Below are positions 10,023 to 19,491 of a stretch of DNA of 64,000 nt, piece by piece. The translations under genes and the position numbers were made by a program. Source of the DNA: an uncultured Barnesiella sp. (lineage in GTDB: Bacteria; Bacteroidota; Bacteroidia; Bacteroidales; Barnesiellaceae_A); assembly GCA_944321085.1 (NCBI GenBank), contig CALUJY010000001.1:92671-156670 (forward strand), in the 5' to 3' direction. The notes under the pieces were generated by a model. It was not told the DNA's origin, ran no database searches, and saw only the letters and a list, made by a program, of their open reading frames with translations. Every line of letters begins with the position of its first letter. Position 1 is the stretch's first letter.

Positions 10023-10853
10023 ATGATAGAGATAACGAAACTGAAATATACCCATTCGGGTAACTTCTTTCTCATGGCGGGGCCATGTGTCATCGAGAGT
10101 GAAGAAATGGCTATGCAGATAGCAAGTCACATTGTCGGACTGACCGACCGTCTGCACATTCCCTATATCTTCAAAGGCTCATATCGTAAGGCCAATCGTT
10201 CTCGCGTCGATTCTTTTACCGGCATAGGTGATGAGAAGGCTCTCGGTATTCTGCGTAAGGTCGGAGACCGTTTCGGAATACCTGTCGTTACCGATATTCA
10301 TACACCTGAGGAGGCGGCCAAGGCAGCTCCCTATGTCGATGTGTTACAGATACCGGCATTCCTATGTCGGCAGACCGATTTGTTGGTTGCAGCCGCTCGC
10401 ACCGGCAAGGTCGTGAACATTAAGAAAGGGCAGTTTCTCTCTCCCGAAGCCATGCAGTTTGCCGTGCAAAAGGTGGTAGATACGGGAAATAACAGAGTGA
10501 TGCTGACTGAACGAGGCACGACTTTCGGCTATCAAGATCTTGTGGTTGATTTTCGGGCAATTCCCATCATGCAACAGACTGGTTGTCCTGTTATTATCGA
10601 TGCTACACATAGTTTGCAGAAGCCCAATCAGAGTGCAGGAGTTACAGGCGGAATGCCGCACCTTATAGAGACCATTGCACGTGCCGGTATTGCCGTAGGC
10701 GCCGATGGCCTTTTTATAGAGACGCATCCCGAGCCCCTTAAAGCAATGTCCGATGGAGCCAATATGTTGCGTCTCGATTTGCTTGAAGGTTTGCTCGTAC
10801 GCCTTTTGGCGATACGTCAAGCTATTAACTCACAGGAAGAAGCATATAAATAA
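10023..10853 (+). CDS. kdsA: 3-deoxy-8-phosphooctulonate (KDO-8-P) synthase
   Basis: 276 residues. It condenses phosphoenolpyruvate with arabinose-5-phosphate to KDO-8-phosphate, the first committed step to the KDO of lipopolysaccharide. The TIM-barrel motifs are all present: FLMAGPCVIES, FKGSYRKANRSRVDSFTG, DIHTPEEA, LQIPAFLCRQTDLL, NIKKGQFLSPE, TERGTTFGY, DATHSLQKPNQ and FIETHPEPLKAMSDG. C22 in AGPCVIE takes the place where the metal-independent E. coli enzyme has Asn, so this should be the metal-dependent subtype as in Aquifex. A 159-bp gap separates it from rsmE, with no strong promoter recognised in it. Confidence 0.95.
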   Translation: MIEITKLKYTHSGNFFLMAGPCVIESEEMAMQIASHIVGLTDRLHIPYIFKGSYRKANRSRVDSFTGIGDEKALGILRKVGDRFGIPVVTDIHTPEEAAKAAPYVDVLQIPAFLCRQTDLLVAAARTGKVVNIKKGQFLSPEAMQFAVQKVVDTGNNRVMLTERGTTFGYQDLVVDFRAIPIMQQTGCPVIIDATHSLQKPNQSAGVTGGMPHLIETIARAGIAVGADGLFIETHPEPLKAMSDGANMLRLDLLEGLLVRLLAIRQAINSQEEAYK

Positions 10854-10872
10854 TTATTCTATAAAAAGACGT

Positions 10873-12462
10873 ATGAAAATGTCAATCAGAAAATTTTTGT
10901 TGGTGTTGTTGATTATTCCGGCCTCTTTGTCGGCGCAGAGTTATATGGACAATCCTATGGTACGTATTGCGATGGATGCCTATGCTGCGCAAATAAGGGA
11001 GAATCCTGACGATTACATGCCCTATTATAACCGTGCCAAAGATTACTTTAAGTATGGTGAGAAAGAACTCGCTCTTGCCGACTTGAATAAGGCGATAGAA
11101 ATTTTCCCGCGTAAAGAAACTGCCGATTTATCTCAGGCATATACGTTGAGGGCGCTTATATATCAAGAGAAAGGTAATTTTATCGCTGCTCTCAATGACT
11201 TTAACGAGGCTCTTAAACTTGACCCTCAGTCGCGTTTTTCGCTTATTGGCCGAGCCGATTTGTTGTACGAAAATGCCGATTACGAGAACGCTCGTCGTGA
11301 CTATGAGATTTTGCTGCGGCAAGATGTGCGTTGTCAAGAGGCATATTTGGGACTTGCACGCATTGCCTATCATGAGAATAACATGGGGCTTTGTAACGAT
11401 TATCTTGAAAAAGCCCAAAACGCTAATCCTACCAATCCCGATTTTTATGTTCAGCGAGGATTGTTTTATGAATCCATCGGGGACTTGCAACATGCGGCCG
11501 AAGACTATGTGCATGTTTTGATATTCGATGAAGGCAACAACCAAGTTCTTGTTTTACTCAATGATTTGGCCGTGAAAGCCTACGAACAGGTAGTAGATGC
11601 TATCACGATGGGTATCGACAGGGTGCAAGACAAAGGGTTCCTCTATTTCCTGCGGGCTCTTATTCACAAGAATAATTGGCATTATACCGCCTCTATCAAT
11701 GACTGGAATACAATTCTTTCTGAAAAATATTTTTATACCCATTCTATTTTCTATAATCGTGCTTATTGTTACATGCACTTGGGACGTTTCGAGTATGCTC
11801 TCGATGATATAAATATGGCTCTTTCGTTAAACGGCGAGAGCTTGCCGTATCATGTGTTGCGAGCTCGTTTATACCGTATCGCCGGGGAGTATGCTCCTGC
11901 CGAAGAGGAGTTGTCTATGGCTGCGACGTTCAATCCTGTCGATGTCGACGTGCTGCAACAATCGGGCATCCTTGCTGCCGAGCAGGGCGACTATGAGAAA
12001 GCATTGCGATACTATAACGAAACTATTCTCAATAATGCCGATGTTCCGTATTCCTATCTTCTCCGTGCCGACGCCTACGAGAAAAGCGGCGATAAAGAGG
12101 CTGCCACCAATAATTATGAGTTGATAGCAGCGACACCCGAGGCTGTGCCTTCGGTATATTCTTTGCGTGGTTTTGCGTTGGCGAAGTTGGGGCGTACGGC
12201 CGAAGCTGAAACGTGGATACAAAATGCCTTGCCTGCCTCTATGCGGGCTGTTACCGGTGAAGAATATTATTACGCAGCCTGCCTCTATGCGTTGATGGGG
12301 CAGAAGCAGCAAGCGTTGCATTACCTTGAAGAGGCTTTTAAACAAGGATATGGCGACTATTACAACGTATATTTCGAGAACGACTCGCCTGTTTCGTTGG
12401 AACCGTTGCGTAGCGACCCCGACTTCCGGATGTTGGTGCAACAATATAGCTCTATATTCTGA
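10873..12462 (+). CDS. Exported tetratricopeptide-repeat protein
   Basis: 529 residues from the ATG at 10873, 19 bp after kdsA. The frame is open further upstream inside kdsA, but this ATG gives a clean signal peptide (MKMSIRKFLLVLLIIPASLSAQS). The mature protein is almost wholly TPR helices, for example YNRAKDYFKYGEKELALADLNKAIEIFP, IAALNDFNEALKLDPQSRFSLIGRADLLYENADYENARRDYE and EKALRYYNETILNNADVPYSYLLRADAYEKSGDKEAA; I count roughly a dozen repeats. It is probably a periplasmic or outer-membrane-associated scaffold. The tight link to kdsA suggests an envelope role, but no specific function can be assigned. Two hairpins follow it. Confidence 0.85.
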   Translation: MKMSIRKFLLVLLIIPASLSAQSYMDNPMVRIAMDAYAAQIRENPDDYMPYYNRAKDYFKYGEKELALADLNKAIEIFPRKETADLSQAYTLRALIYQEKGNFIAALNDFNEALKLDPQSRFSLIGRADLLYENADYENARRDYEILLRQDVRCQEAYLGLARIAYHENNMGLCNDYLEKAQNANPTNPDFYVQRGLFYESIGDLQHAAEDYVHVLIFDEGNNQVLVLLNDLAVKAYEQVVDAITMGIDRVQDKGFLYFLRALIHKNNWHYTASINDWNTILSEKYFYTHSIFYNRAYCYMHLGRFEYALDDINMALSLNGESLPYHVLRARLYRIAGEYAPAEEELSMAATFNPVDVDVLQQSGILAAEQGDYEKALRYYNETILNNADVPYSYLLRADAYEKSGDKEAATNNYELIAATPEAVPSVYSLRGFALAKLGRTAEAETWIQNALPASMRAVTGEEYYYAACLYALMGQKQQALHYLEEAFKQGYGDYYNVYFENDSPVSLEPLRSDPDFRMLVQQYSSIF

Positions 12463-12469
12463 TGATATA

Positions 12470-12545
12470 AACCTGCCCGTTGGCAGGTTGCGTTTTGCGG
12501 GGCTGTCGAGAATAGGAATTTTCTCGCAGCCCCGTTGCTTTTTCT
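12470..12545 (+). terminator. Tandem terminator hairpins after the TPR gene
   Basis: The first hairpin is AACCTGCC (12470-12477) with GGCAGGTT (12482-12489), followed by GCGTTTT. The second and stronger hairpin pairs CGGGGCTG (12498-12505) with CAGCCCCG (12527-12534), with CGAGAA/TTCTCG paired inside, and runs into TTGCTTTTTC. Together they separate the housekeeping block from the PUL. Confidence 0.8.
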
Positions 12546-12718
12546 CTGTTAATCCTTTGTAGTTTTGGCGAAACCGACGCGTCGTGATATTTTTTCGATG
12601 TGTTTGTGGTCGTTTTATTATGTCACGCTGTATCGAAGTTTTTATAGGATGTAGTATGTAGAATAGTTGCAAAATTTAAAAGCGAGCTGTTTGCCAAGAA
12701 CATATTTGTGTGGTGAAA
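12546..12718. other. Intergenic stretch ahead of the HTCS promoter
   Basis: AT-rich sequence in the 349-bp gap between the TPR gene and the HTCS gene. No ORF, RNA or repeat recognised apart from the flanking terminators and promoter. Confidence 0.55.
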
Positions 12719-12750
12719 TTTGTTTTTTGTATATAAATAGTTTACTTTTG
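12719..12750 (+). promoter_or_regulatory. Promoter of the HTCS gene
   Basis: TTTG (12719-12722) and TACTTTTG (12743-12750) are spaced 20 bp apart, a full match to the Bacteroidetes promoter consensus. They sit about 60 bp ahead of the ATG at 12812. Confidence 0.8.
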
Positions 12751-12811
12751 TTCTCAACGCCTTGTCGAAGTATCCTCTTTGTGGTAGGTAGTTGCTCTAA
12801 ATGTAACTGAC

Positions 12812-15800
12812 ATGAAAAAAATAAGTCTGTGCTGTTTCTGCTTGTTTCTTCCATGCTTGTGTTTGGCGGCTCTTTCGGGTGCGCCTGAGCTCTATTTTTC
12901 CAATGTGACAGGAATAAATACTATCTCGCAGAATAATGTAAAGGCCATTTGTCAAGATAGTTATGGCTTCATGTGGTTCGGTACGAAAAACGGACTCAAT
13001 CGTTACGATGGTTACCGTTTCAGAGTTTTCGAGGTGCAAGATAATGCGAGAAATTGCGGTAACAACAACGTAAGTGCGTTGTATGAAGATGACGATAAAA
13101 AATTGTGGGTAGGTACCGATAAAGGCGTTTATCGTTTCGACCCTGTCAAAGAACAATTTGCTTTTATAGATATGCTTGCACAGGATTCTGTGTGCATGAG
13201 TGACTGGGTCTCGGCCATCGAGAGCGACAATAACGGGCAGATATGGATTGTGATACCCAATCAAGGCGTGTTTCGGTATGATGAACATGCAAAACGTTTA
13301 TATCACTATCCTTTTCGTGATATGAATAAAAAGCCCGAACGAGATGAGAGTACGCCGCAAAGCCTCTGTATCCGTTCCAACGGTGAGGTTTGGATTGGGT
13401 CGAACCGCATGGGGCTTTTCCGATACGATTCGGAGAATGATTGTTTCGGGCAGTGGCTTGTCGATGCTTACGGTAACACGGTGCAAGGCGAGAATATATA
13501 TACTTTGTGCGAGTATGGCGATGTTCTTGTTATGGGAGTACATGAGGGAAAACTCAAAAAATGGGATTTGAAGGCGAACAAGATAAGTGATTTCGATACA
13601 CCGCAAATCCATTATAAGATAATACGTTGTGTAAAGAGTTACGACCGTCACAATCTGTTGGTGGCAACCCAAGACGGACTCTATATCGTTAATGAGCGCG
13701 AGGGCGAAGTATATCATTATTACGAGGACGACCTCAATCCGTATGGCCTTTCCGATAACAATATCTTTACTATCTATAAAGATGGCGAGGGCGGCGTTTG
13801 GTTGGGCTCTATGTTTGGAGGGGTAGACTACTTGCCTAAACGTGCATATACTTTCCGCAAATATGTTCCTGTAAATTCCCAAGGTTCTATCGAGGGTAAG
13901 CGCATCCGTGAGATGTGCGAAGATAGTAATGGGAATATATGGATCGGCACCGAAGACAAGGGCGTGAATATCTTTTACCCTAAGGAACACGTTTTTAAGC
14001 ACATCGATGATGCGCAGAGTTCTTCACGAACCAATCTTGCTCTTATGGCCGATGGCGACAAAGTCTTTGTGGGCATTTTCAAGTCAGGGATGGAGTCATA
14101 CTCTATAAACACCTACAAGCCTCGGTTCTATTCGGGACGAGAGCTTAATCTGCTGGATGAGGCAAGCGTATGTGCTCTCTTCAAAGACTCGGATGGCGGT
14201 TATTGGTTAGGCAATTCGTGGGGTGTGTATTATGCCCCGGGTGCGAAATTCGCATTTGAACGCATCGACGAGTTTGGTGACGCTTACATATACGATATAG
14301 CACAAGATAAAAATCGCAATATATGGGTCGCTACTATGGGTAACGGTGTGATGCGATATGACCTTGATACAAAACAGATACAATCTTATATTGCGAATCC
14401 CGGCGATACGCTTTCTCTCAGTTCGAATTCGGTGAGTAGCATTACCGTCGGGCGTAAGGGAGAGGTATGGTTTTCGACCGATAGAGGCGGAATATGCCGC
14501 TATAATCGTGCGACCGACGATTTTACGACTTTTTCTGTCAAGGACGGCTTCCCCGATGATGTGTGTTATAAAATATTGGAGGATTGGCATCACAACCTGT
14601 GGTTCGGTACAAACAAAGGATTGGTTTGCTTCAACCCTGAGACGCGGATGGTCAGGGTTTTTACTGAGCGTGACGGCTTGTTGTCAGACCAATTTAATTA
14701 TAAATCGGCTCTCGAAAGTCGTGACGGCACATTCTATTTCGGGACAATAAAAGGGCTGATAGCTTTCAATCCTTATAAAATGGGTGTTAATAACCATCTT
14801 CCGCCGGTTTATATTACGGGGATGCAAGTGCATAATAAGACTGTCTATGTAGGTAGTCCCGATTCATTGCTTACGCGCGCTTTACAATTTACTCCCAAGG
14901 TGACGTTGCGTTATGACCAAGAGAACATTTCATTCGATTTTGTTGCTCTCGATTATGTTTCGCCCTCTTCCAATAAATTCCGCTATCGTCTCAAAGGTGT
15001 CGATAACGACTGGGTGCTGCCGCTGCGACAGAGTGCATCTTATTCGCAACTGAGCCCGGGTGAATATGTATTCGAGGTGCAGGCCTCCAATAACGATGGC
15101 GTGTGGAATTATGAGGGAGCTACACTCATTGTAGTGGTATTGCCTCCGTGGTGGCGTACCATATATGCCTATATCGCCTATGTGTTGCTGGTGATATTGT
15201 GCGTATATGGATTTTTCCGCTGGTATAAGCATCGTAAGGAGATGCAGTCGCAACGAGCCGTCAATCTTTTGGAGATAAGGAAAGAAAAGGAATTGTATAG
15301 TGCCAAGGTCGATTTTTTCACCTCTATTGCTCACGAAATAAAAACACCTCTCTCCTTGATAAAAGGGCCGCTCGAAGCCGTCCTTGCCTTAGACCTGCCG
15401 TCCGATGCGCAAAAGTGGCTCAAAGTCATAGACAAGAATACCGAACGCCTGCTTACGCTCATCAACCAACTGCTCGATTTCAGGAAAATAGAGGGCAACC
15501 GCATGAGCCTTAGTTATACGATGCAGGATATTGTGGCGTTGCTCAAAGAGACGTTGGCATGCTTCGAGCCCTCGATAAGCCATGCAGGCAAGCGGTTGTC
15601 GGTTTCTTATAGTGTCGATTCCTGTATCGTACCTATCGATAAGGAAGAGGTTACCAAGGTTTTGAGCAATTTGCTTAACAATGCTCTTAAATATGCAGCC
15701 GAAGAGATAAAAGTAGATTTCACTTGCGAAGAGAATGATTTTTCCATTTCTGTGGCTTCCGACGGCAATATTATTCCTTATGAGAAACAACGGCGCATTT

Positions 15801-16822
15801 TCGAGCCATTTTATCAGATAGAAGATTCTTCATCGGGTGTAGGATTGGGGCTATCGCTGGCACGTTCCATCGTGGAGTTGCATAATGGCTATCTCGACCT
15901 TTCTGTTTCGTCCGATGGCAAGTATAATGTTTTTACCTTGACTTTGCCTCGCGAGCAAGATGGTGTCATCGTCTGGAACAATAAATTTGCCCATCACGAA
16001 GAGCCGGTTGCAGGCGACGAGATGCTCGACCGCGACTCGTTCCCTACCGATATGTCGGGTAGTTCGGTACTTGTTGTCGATGACAACCCCGAGGTGCTGG
16101 AATTTTTGGTTGACCGGTTTAGTGACCGTTTTGTCGTCTTCACGGCAACTAACGGTAAGGAGGCTCTCGATGTATTGCAGCGTGAAACTATACATATTGT
16201 CGTATGCGACGTTATGATGCCCGTCATGGATGGCTTTGAGCTGTGTCGCACGGTGAAAAATACGCCCGAATATGCACATATACCTGTCATATTGCTTTCT
16301 GCCAAGTCCGATTTGTCCAGTAAGTTGCAGGGCATGGAACTCGGTGCCGATGCCTTTATGGAGAAACCTTTCTCATTTACCTATCTCATTGCAAAGGTCA
16401 ACAATCTGCTGCTCAATCGTCAGAAAGAGGTTGAGGCGATAGTGCGTCGTCCGTTGGTGCATAAGATAAAGCAACGTACCAAAGCCGAAGAAGAACTAAT
16501 GGAACGTATAGCAGAGGTCATACGGCAGAATATGTCCGACGAGAGTTTCAATGTCGAGCGGCTTGCTGCCACGCTTTGCATGAGCCGGTCGGCTTTGCAT
16601 CGCAAGACAAAAGAGTTGTTCGATTTGCCTCCCGTAGAGTATATCAGGCTTGTCCGTTTGCAGCAAGCTGCTACGTTGCTGGCCGAAGGGAAGTATTCTA
16701 TTTCAGAGGTAGGGGCAATGGTAGGTATAGGTTCTCCCTCTTATTTCAGCCGCTTGTTCCAAAAGCAATTCGGCGTTACTCCAAAAGTTTTCGTTATGCA
16801 ACAGCGAGAGCGTCATTCATAG
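12812..16822 (+). CDS. Hybrid two-component system sensor-regulator (HTCS)
   Basis: 1336 residues carrying a whole signalling chain in one inner-membrane protein. In order: signal peptide (about 1-20); two seven-bladed-propeller halves of Reg_prop repeats (about 25-660, with repeated motifs such as GFMWFGTKNGLNRYDG and GNIWIGTEDKGVNIF); a Y_Y_Y immunoglobulin-like domain (about 700-775); one membrane helix (about 785-805); HisKA with phospho-acceptor H841 in IAHEIKTPLSLI; HATPase_c (about 940-1050, with NLLNNALKYA and GVGLGLSLARSIVELH); a receiver domain with phospho-acceptor D1133 in VVCDVMMPVMDG; and an AraC-type double helix-turn-helix (about 1225-1330). The family binds an oligosaccharide in the periplasm and activates the adjacent PUL. 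Its gene lies directly ahead of GH95, and a tandem direct repeat in that gap is the likely binding site. Confidence 0.96.
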   Translation: MKKISLCCFCLFLPCLCLAALSGAPELYFSNVTGINTISQNNVKAICQDSYGFMWFGTKNGLNRYDGYRFRVFEVQDNARNCGNNNVSALYEDDDKKLWVGTDKGVYRFDPVKEQFAFIDMLAQDSVCMSDWVSAIESDNNGQIWIVIPNQGVFRYDEHAKRLYHYPFRDMNKKPERDESTPQSLCIRSNGEVWIGSNRMGLFRYDSENDCFGQWLVDAYGNTVQGENIYTLCEYGDVLVMGVHEGKLKKWDLKANKISDFDTPQIHYKIIRCVKSYDRHNLLVATQDGLYIVNEREGEVYHYYEDDLNPYGLSDNNIFTIYKDGEGGVWLGSMFGGVDYLPKRAYTFRKYVPVNSQGSIEGKRIREMCEDSNGNIWIGTEDKGVNIFYPKEHVFKHIDDAQSSSRTNLALMADGDKVFVGIFKSGMESYSINTYKPRFYSGRELNLLDEASVCALFKDSDGGYWLGNSWGVYYAPGAKFAFERIDEFGDAYIYDIAQDKNRNIWVATMGNGVMRYDLDTKQIQSYIANPGDTLSLSSNSVSSITVGRKGEVWFSTDRGGICRYNRATDDFTTFSVKDGFPDDVCYKILEDWHHNLWFGTNKGLVCFNPETRMVRVFTERDGLLSDQFNYKSALESRDGTFYFGTIKGLIAFNPYKMGVNNHLPPVYITGMQVHNKTVYVGSPDSLLTRALQFTPKVTLRYDQENISFDFVALDYVSPSSNKFRYRLKGVDNDWVLPLRQSASYSQLSPGEYVFEVQASNNDGVWNYEGATLIVVVLPPWWRTIYAYIAYVLLVILCVYGFFRWYKHRKEMQSQRAVNLLEIRKEKELYSAKVDFFTSIAHEIKTPLSLIKGPLEAVLALDLPSDAQKWLKVIDKNTERLLTLINQLLDFRKIEGNRMSLSYTMQDIVALLKETLACFEPSISHAGKRLSVSYSVDSCIVPIDKEEVTKVLSNLLNNALKYAAEEIKVDFTCEENDFSISVASDGNIIPYEKQRRIFEPFYQIEDSSSGVGLGLSLARSIVELHNGYLDLSVSSDGKYNVFTLTLPREQDGVIVWNNKFAHHEEPVAGDEMLDRDSFPTDMSGSSVLVVDDNPEVLEFLVDRFSDRFVVFTATNGKEALDVLQRETIHIVVCDVMMPVMDGFELCRTVKNTPEYAHIPVILLSAKSDLSSKLQGMELGADAFMEKPFSFTYLIAKVNNLLLNRQKEVEAIVRRPLVHKIKQRTKAEEELMERIAEVIRQNMSDESFNVERLAATLCMSRSALHRKTKELFDLPPVEYIRLVRLQQAATLLAEGKYSISEVGAMVGIGSPSYFSRLFQKQFGVTPKVFVMQQRERHS

Positions 16823-16841
16823 TCCGATGGTCATATTATTA

Positions 16842-16881
16842 CGATGAATATAACAAATGTGTCGATAAATATAACAAATGT
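16842..16881 (+). promoter_or_regulatory. Tandem 19-bp direct repeats, candidate HTCS operator
   Basis: CGATGAATATAACAAATGT (16842-16860) and CGATAAATATAACAAATGT (16863-16881) differ at one position. They are offset by exactly 21 bp, two helical turns. This spacing is what a dimeric AraC-type DNA-binding domain would need to contact both copies on one face of the helix. They lie just after the HTCS gene and 87 bp ahead of the -7 element of GH95. Confidence 0.7.
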
Positions 16882-16944
16882 ATTATCAGCGTTTGGTACG
16901 GCTGTTTTTGCGACATAAGTGCAATTCTTTGCTTCGGTTGTTCT

Positions 16945-16975
16945 ATTGATTATAGTATAGTGGGGTTTACATTTG
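16945..16975 (+). promoter_or_regulatory. Promoter ahead of GH95
   Basis: TACATTTG (16968-16975) fits the -7 consensus. ATTG (16945-16948) is a one-mismatch -33 element at 19 bp. The imperfect -33 element suits an activator-dependent promoter. It lies 53 bp ahead of the GH95 start. Confidence 0.65.
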
Positions 16976-17028
16976 CAATGTCATCACATTTTTACGAGAC
17001 ATTTTGCGTTTAATCTCTTAACTGTACT

Positions 17029-19428
17029 ATGAAGATGAAACACACAACCCTTCTCCTTGCAGCAATTCTTTCCGGTGCTACACTGGCATCTTGCTCTCAA
17101 CAAGAACCCGCTACCGATTGGAGGCTTTGGTATGAACAACCTGCCGATGAGTGGATGAAAGCACTGCCTGTTGGTAATGGCAGGTTGGGAGCTATGGTGT
17201 ATGGTGGCGCTCCTGATGAAACAATCGCTCTCAACGAAATAACTTTTTGGACAGGTTATTATGATGCGCAACAAGACCCCGTAGGCGGAGCCGAGCATCA
17301 AGAAGAGATGCGTAAGCTCTTCTTCGCCGGTGATTATGACCGCTTGCATGAGGTAGCTGCTAAGTATATGACCGGTAAGGCTGCCAAGTTTGGCAGTCAT
17401 ATACCTGTGGGCGATATGAAACTCGCCTTTATCCATTCCGATTCTGTTACCGATTTCTGTCGCGACCTCGACCTTGCTGACGCTCTTGCCTCGGTAACTT
17501 ATCGTGTGAACGATACGCTATACAAAAGAGAGCTTTTCTGTTCCAATCCGGCCGATGTGATGGTTATGCGTATAACCTCCGATAAGCGCGCTGCGATTGG
17601 TTTCGACCTCTCTTTCGATTTCAATAAAAGTGCAAAAATAGAGGTAGAAGGTAATAAGATTGTTTTTAGCGGTAACACCGATACTCGGTCTGATGAAAAA
17701 AGCGGCGTAGCATTCTGCGGCATGGCTCGTGTGGAGCTTACGGGAGGAAGCTGCGCTGCTAACGGCGATGGGCTTGCCGTGCGTGATGCCGACGAAGTGG
17801 TGATTTACTACGACCTCAATACCGATTTCTGCAACGATGAGCCGGCAACTGTTACGCAGCAGCACATCGATGCGGCGGTATCTGTGCCTTACGAGGAGTT
17901 GCGTTCTGCTCACATGGCCGATTTTAGTAACCTCTTTTCGCGAGTATCATTGACGTTGGGTGTTGACTCTTTGTCGTCATTGCCTACCGATGTGCGTCAG
18001 AAACGACTTGCCGATGGGTATGATGACCCTGGTCTTGCGGCTCTTTTTATGCAGTATGGCAGATATATTCTTATCTCTGGCTCGCGTCAGAATTCGCCTC
18101 TCCCTCTCAACCTGCAAGGAAACTGGAACGACAATCTTGCATGTAATATGGGTTGGAACTGCGATTATCATTTAGATATCAATACGCAACAAAATTATTG
18201 GAATGCCAATGTTTGCAACCTTGCCGAGTGTAATGCCCCGCTTTTCAAATACATAGAAATGCTTGTCCCTTATGGACGTGAAACAGTACGCACTGTCTAT
18301 GGAACACGCGGATGGACGGCACATACAACGGCCAACTGTTGGGGACATACATCTCCGAGCGGTTCGATATACTGGGGGGCTTTCCCTACCGGCGGCACAT
18401 GGCTGGCGTTACAGATGGCAGAATACTTCGATTTTACATGCGATACCACGTTCTTGCGCGACGTAGCCTATCCCGTATTGAAAGAAAATGCCCTTTTCTT
18501 GCTCGATTATTTGACCGAAGACCCCAATACGGGATATTTGCTCACGGGACCTTCTATTTCACCCGAGAACGGATTCGGGTATGATGGCAAGGGCTATTGC
18601 CTTTCCATGATGCCTACGGTCGATAGGATTCTTACTTGCGAGCTCTTTACTAACCTCATAAATTATTGTGAGATACTACAAATAGATGCAGATTTTTGCG
18701 ATTCCTTACAGGCCGCTGTCGATAAGTTGCCGCCTCTCAAAATAGGCGCGAAAGGGCAGTTGCAAGAGTGGTATTACGATTATGACGAGATATATCCCAA
18801 TCATCGCCATACGTCGCATCTTTTGGGATTGTATCCTTACAATCAGGTGAATACACCCGAGTTGGAGGCTGCTTGCCGTGTGACGATAGCCAATCGTTTG
18901 AACGCTCCCTGTTGGGAAGATGTGGAGTGGAGCAGGGCTAACAGCATTTGCTACTATGCCCGTCTGGGCGATGCCGCCGAGGCATACCATTGCCTGAAAA
19001 CGCTTATCACCGACTTGTCGCGCGAGAATCTCTTTACCATGTCGCCCAAAGGTATAGCCGGTGCTCCGTGGGACATCTTCGCAGTAGATGGCAATACTGC
19101 CGGTTCGGCAGCCGTGGCCGAGATGTTGGTACAAAGTCACAAAGGATATATAGAGTTCTTGCCGGCTCTGCCTGCCGAGTGGGGCGATGGTTCGTTCTCG
19201 GGGCTTTGCGTCCGCGGTGGCGGCGAGGTTGCTGCGCAATGGAAACAAGGTCAGTTGCAAAAAGCTCGTCTGACGGCAACGGTACCTAATGTATTCAGCA
19301 TAAAAATGCCCGATGGCGTGCGTAACTTCTCCTTCTATGTAAACGGGGCGAAACAAGAGCTTCTGCCCGATAATGATGGCCTTGTTACCGTAGCGTTGCA
19401 GAACGGCGATATGTTTGAAATGAAGTAA
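17029..19428 (+). CDS. GH95 family exo-alpha-L-fucosidase / alpha-L-galactosidase, lipoprotein
   Basis: 799 residues. The signal peptide ends in the lipobox LASC (C22), so it is probably lipid-anchored to the outer membrane. The N-terminal beta domain opens with the GH95 hallmark WRLWYEQPADEWMKALPVGNGRLGAMVYGG. An (alpha/alpha)6 barrel follows with LPLNLQGNWNDN, the DINTQQNYW motif (D383, N385), GPSISPENGF (E513, aligned with the family general acid) and FAVDGNTAGSAA (D687). Known members remove alpha-1,2-L-fucose or alpha-L-galactose by inversion. The fucosidases I know have an Asn pair (NxN) where this protein has D383-x-N385, which could reflect an altered specificity. It is the first gene after the HTCS and has its own promoter; a 188-bp regulatory gap separates it from GH36. 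Confidence 0.9.
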   Translation: MKMKHTTLLLAAILSGATLASCSQQEPATDWRLWYEQPADEWMKALPVGNGRLGAMVYGGAPDETIALNEITFWTGYYDAQQDPVGGAEHQEEMRKLFFAGDYDRLHEVAAKYMTGKAAKFGSHIPVGDMKLAFIHSDSVTDFCRDLDLADALASVTYRVNDTLYKRELFCSNPADVMVMRITSDKRAAIGFDLSFDFNKSAKIEVEGNKIVFSGNTDTRSDEKSGVAFCGMARVELTGGSCAANGDGLAVRDADEVVIYYDLNTDFCNDEPATVTQQHIDAAVSVPYEELRSAHMADFSNLFSRVSLTLGVDSLSSLPTDVRQKRLADGYDDPGLAALFMQYGRYILISGSRQNSPLPLNLQGNWNDNLACNMGWNCDYHLDINTQQNYWNANVCNLAECNAPLFKYIEMLVPYGRETVRTVYGTRGWTAHTTANCWGHTSPSGSIYWGAFPTGGTWLALQMAEYFDFTCDTTFLRDVAYPVLKENALFLLDYLTEDPNTGYLLTGPSISPENGFGYDGKGYCLSMMPTVDRILTCELFTNLINYCEILQIDADFCDSLQAAVDKLPPLKIGAKGQLQEWYYDYDEIYPNHRHTSHLLGLYPYNQVNTPELEAACRVTIANRLNAPCWEDVEWSRANSICYYARLGDAAEAYHCLKTLITDLSRENLFTMSPKGIAGAPWDIFAVDGNTAGSAAVAEMLVQSHKGYIEFLPALPAEWGDGSFSGLCVRGGGEVAAQWKQGQLQKARLTATVPNVFSIKMPDGVRNFSFYVNGAKQELLPDNDGLVTVALQNGDMFEMK

Positions 19429-19491
19429 AATATGTTGATAAAAATTTATATGTTACTTAATAGACCTATAATATAATAATATGTAGGGAAA

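Noticed and set aside
10945..10955. Reverse-complement-like match to part of the 17-bp twin motif (ATGGACAATCC)
   Set aside because: Only 10 of 11 bases match, and it lies inside the TPR coding sequence with no promoter near it. Chance similarity.
16576..17013. Plus-strand frame spanning the end of HTCS and the tandem repeats
   Set aside because: It overlaps the HTCS helix-turn-helix in another frame and reads into the operator-like repeats. The low-complexity result is not a plausible protein.
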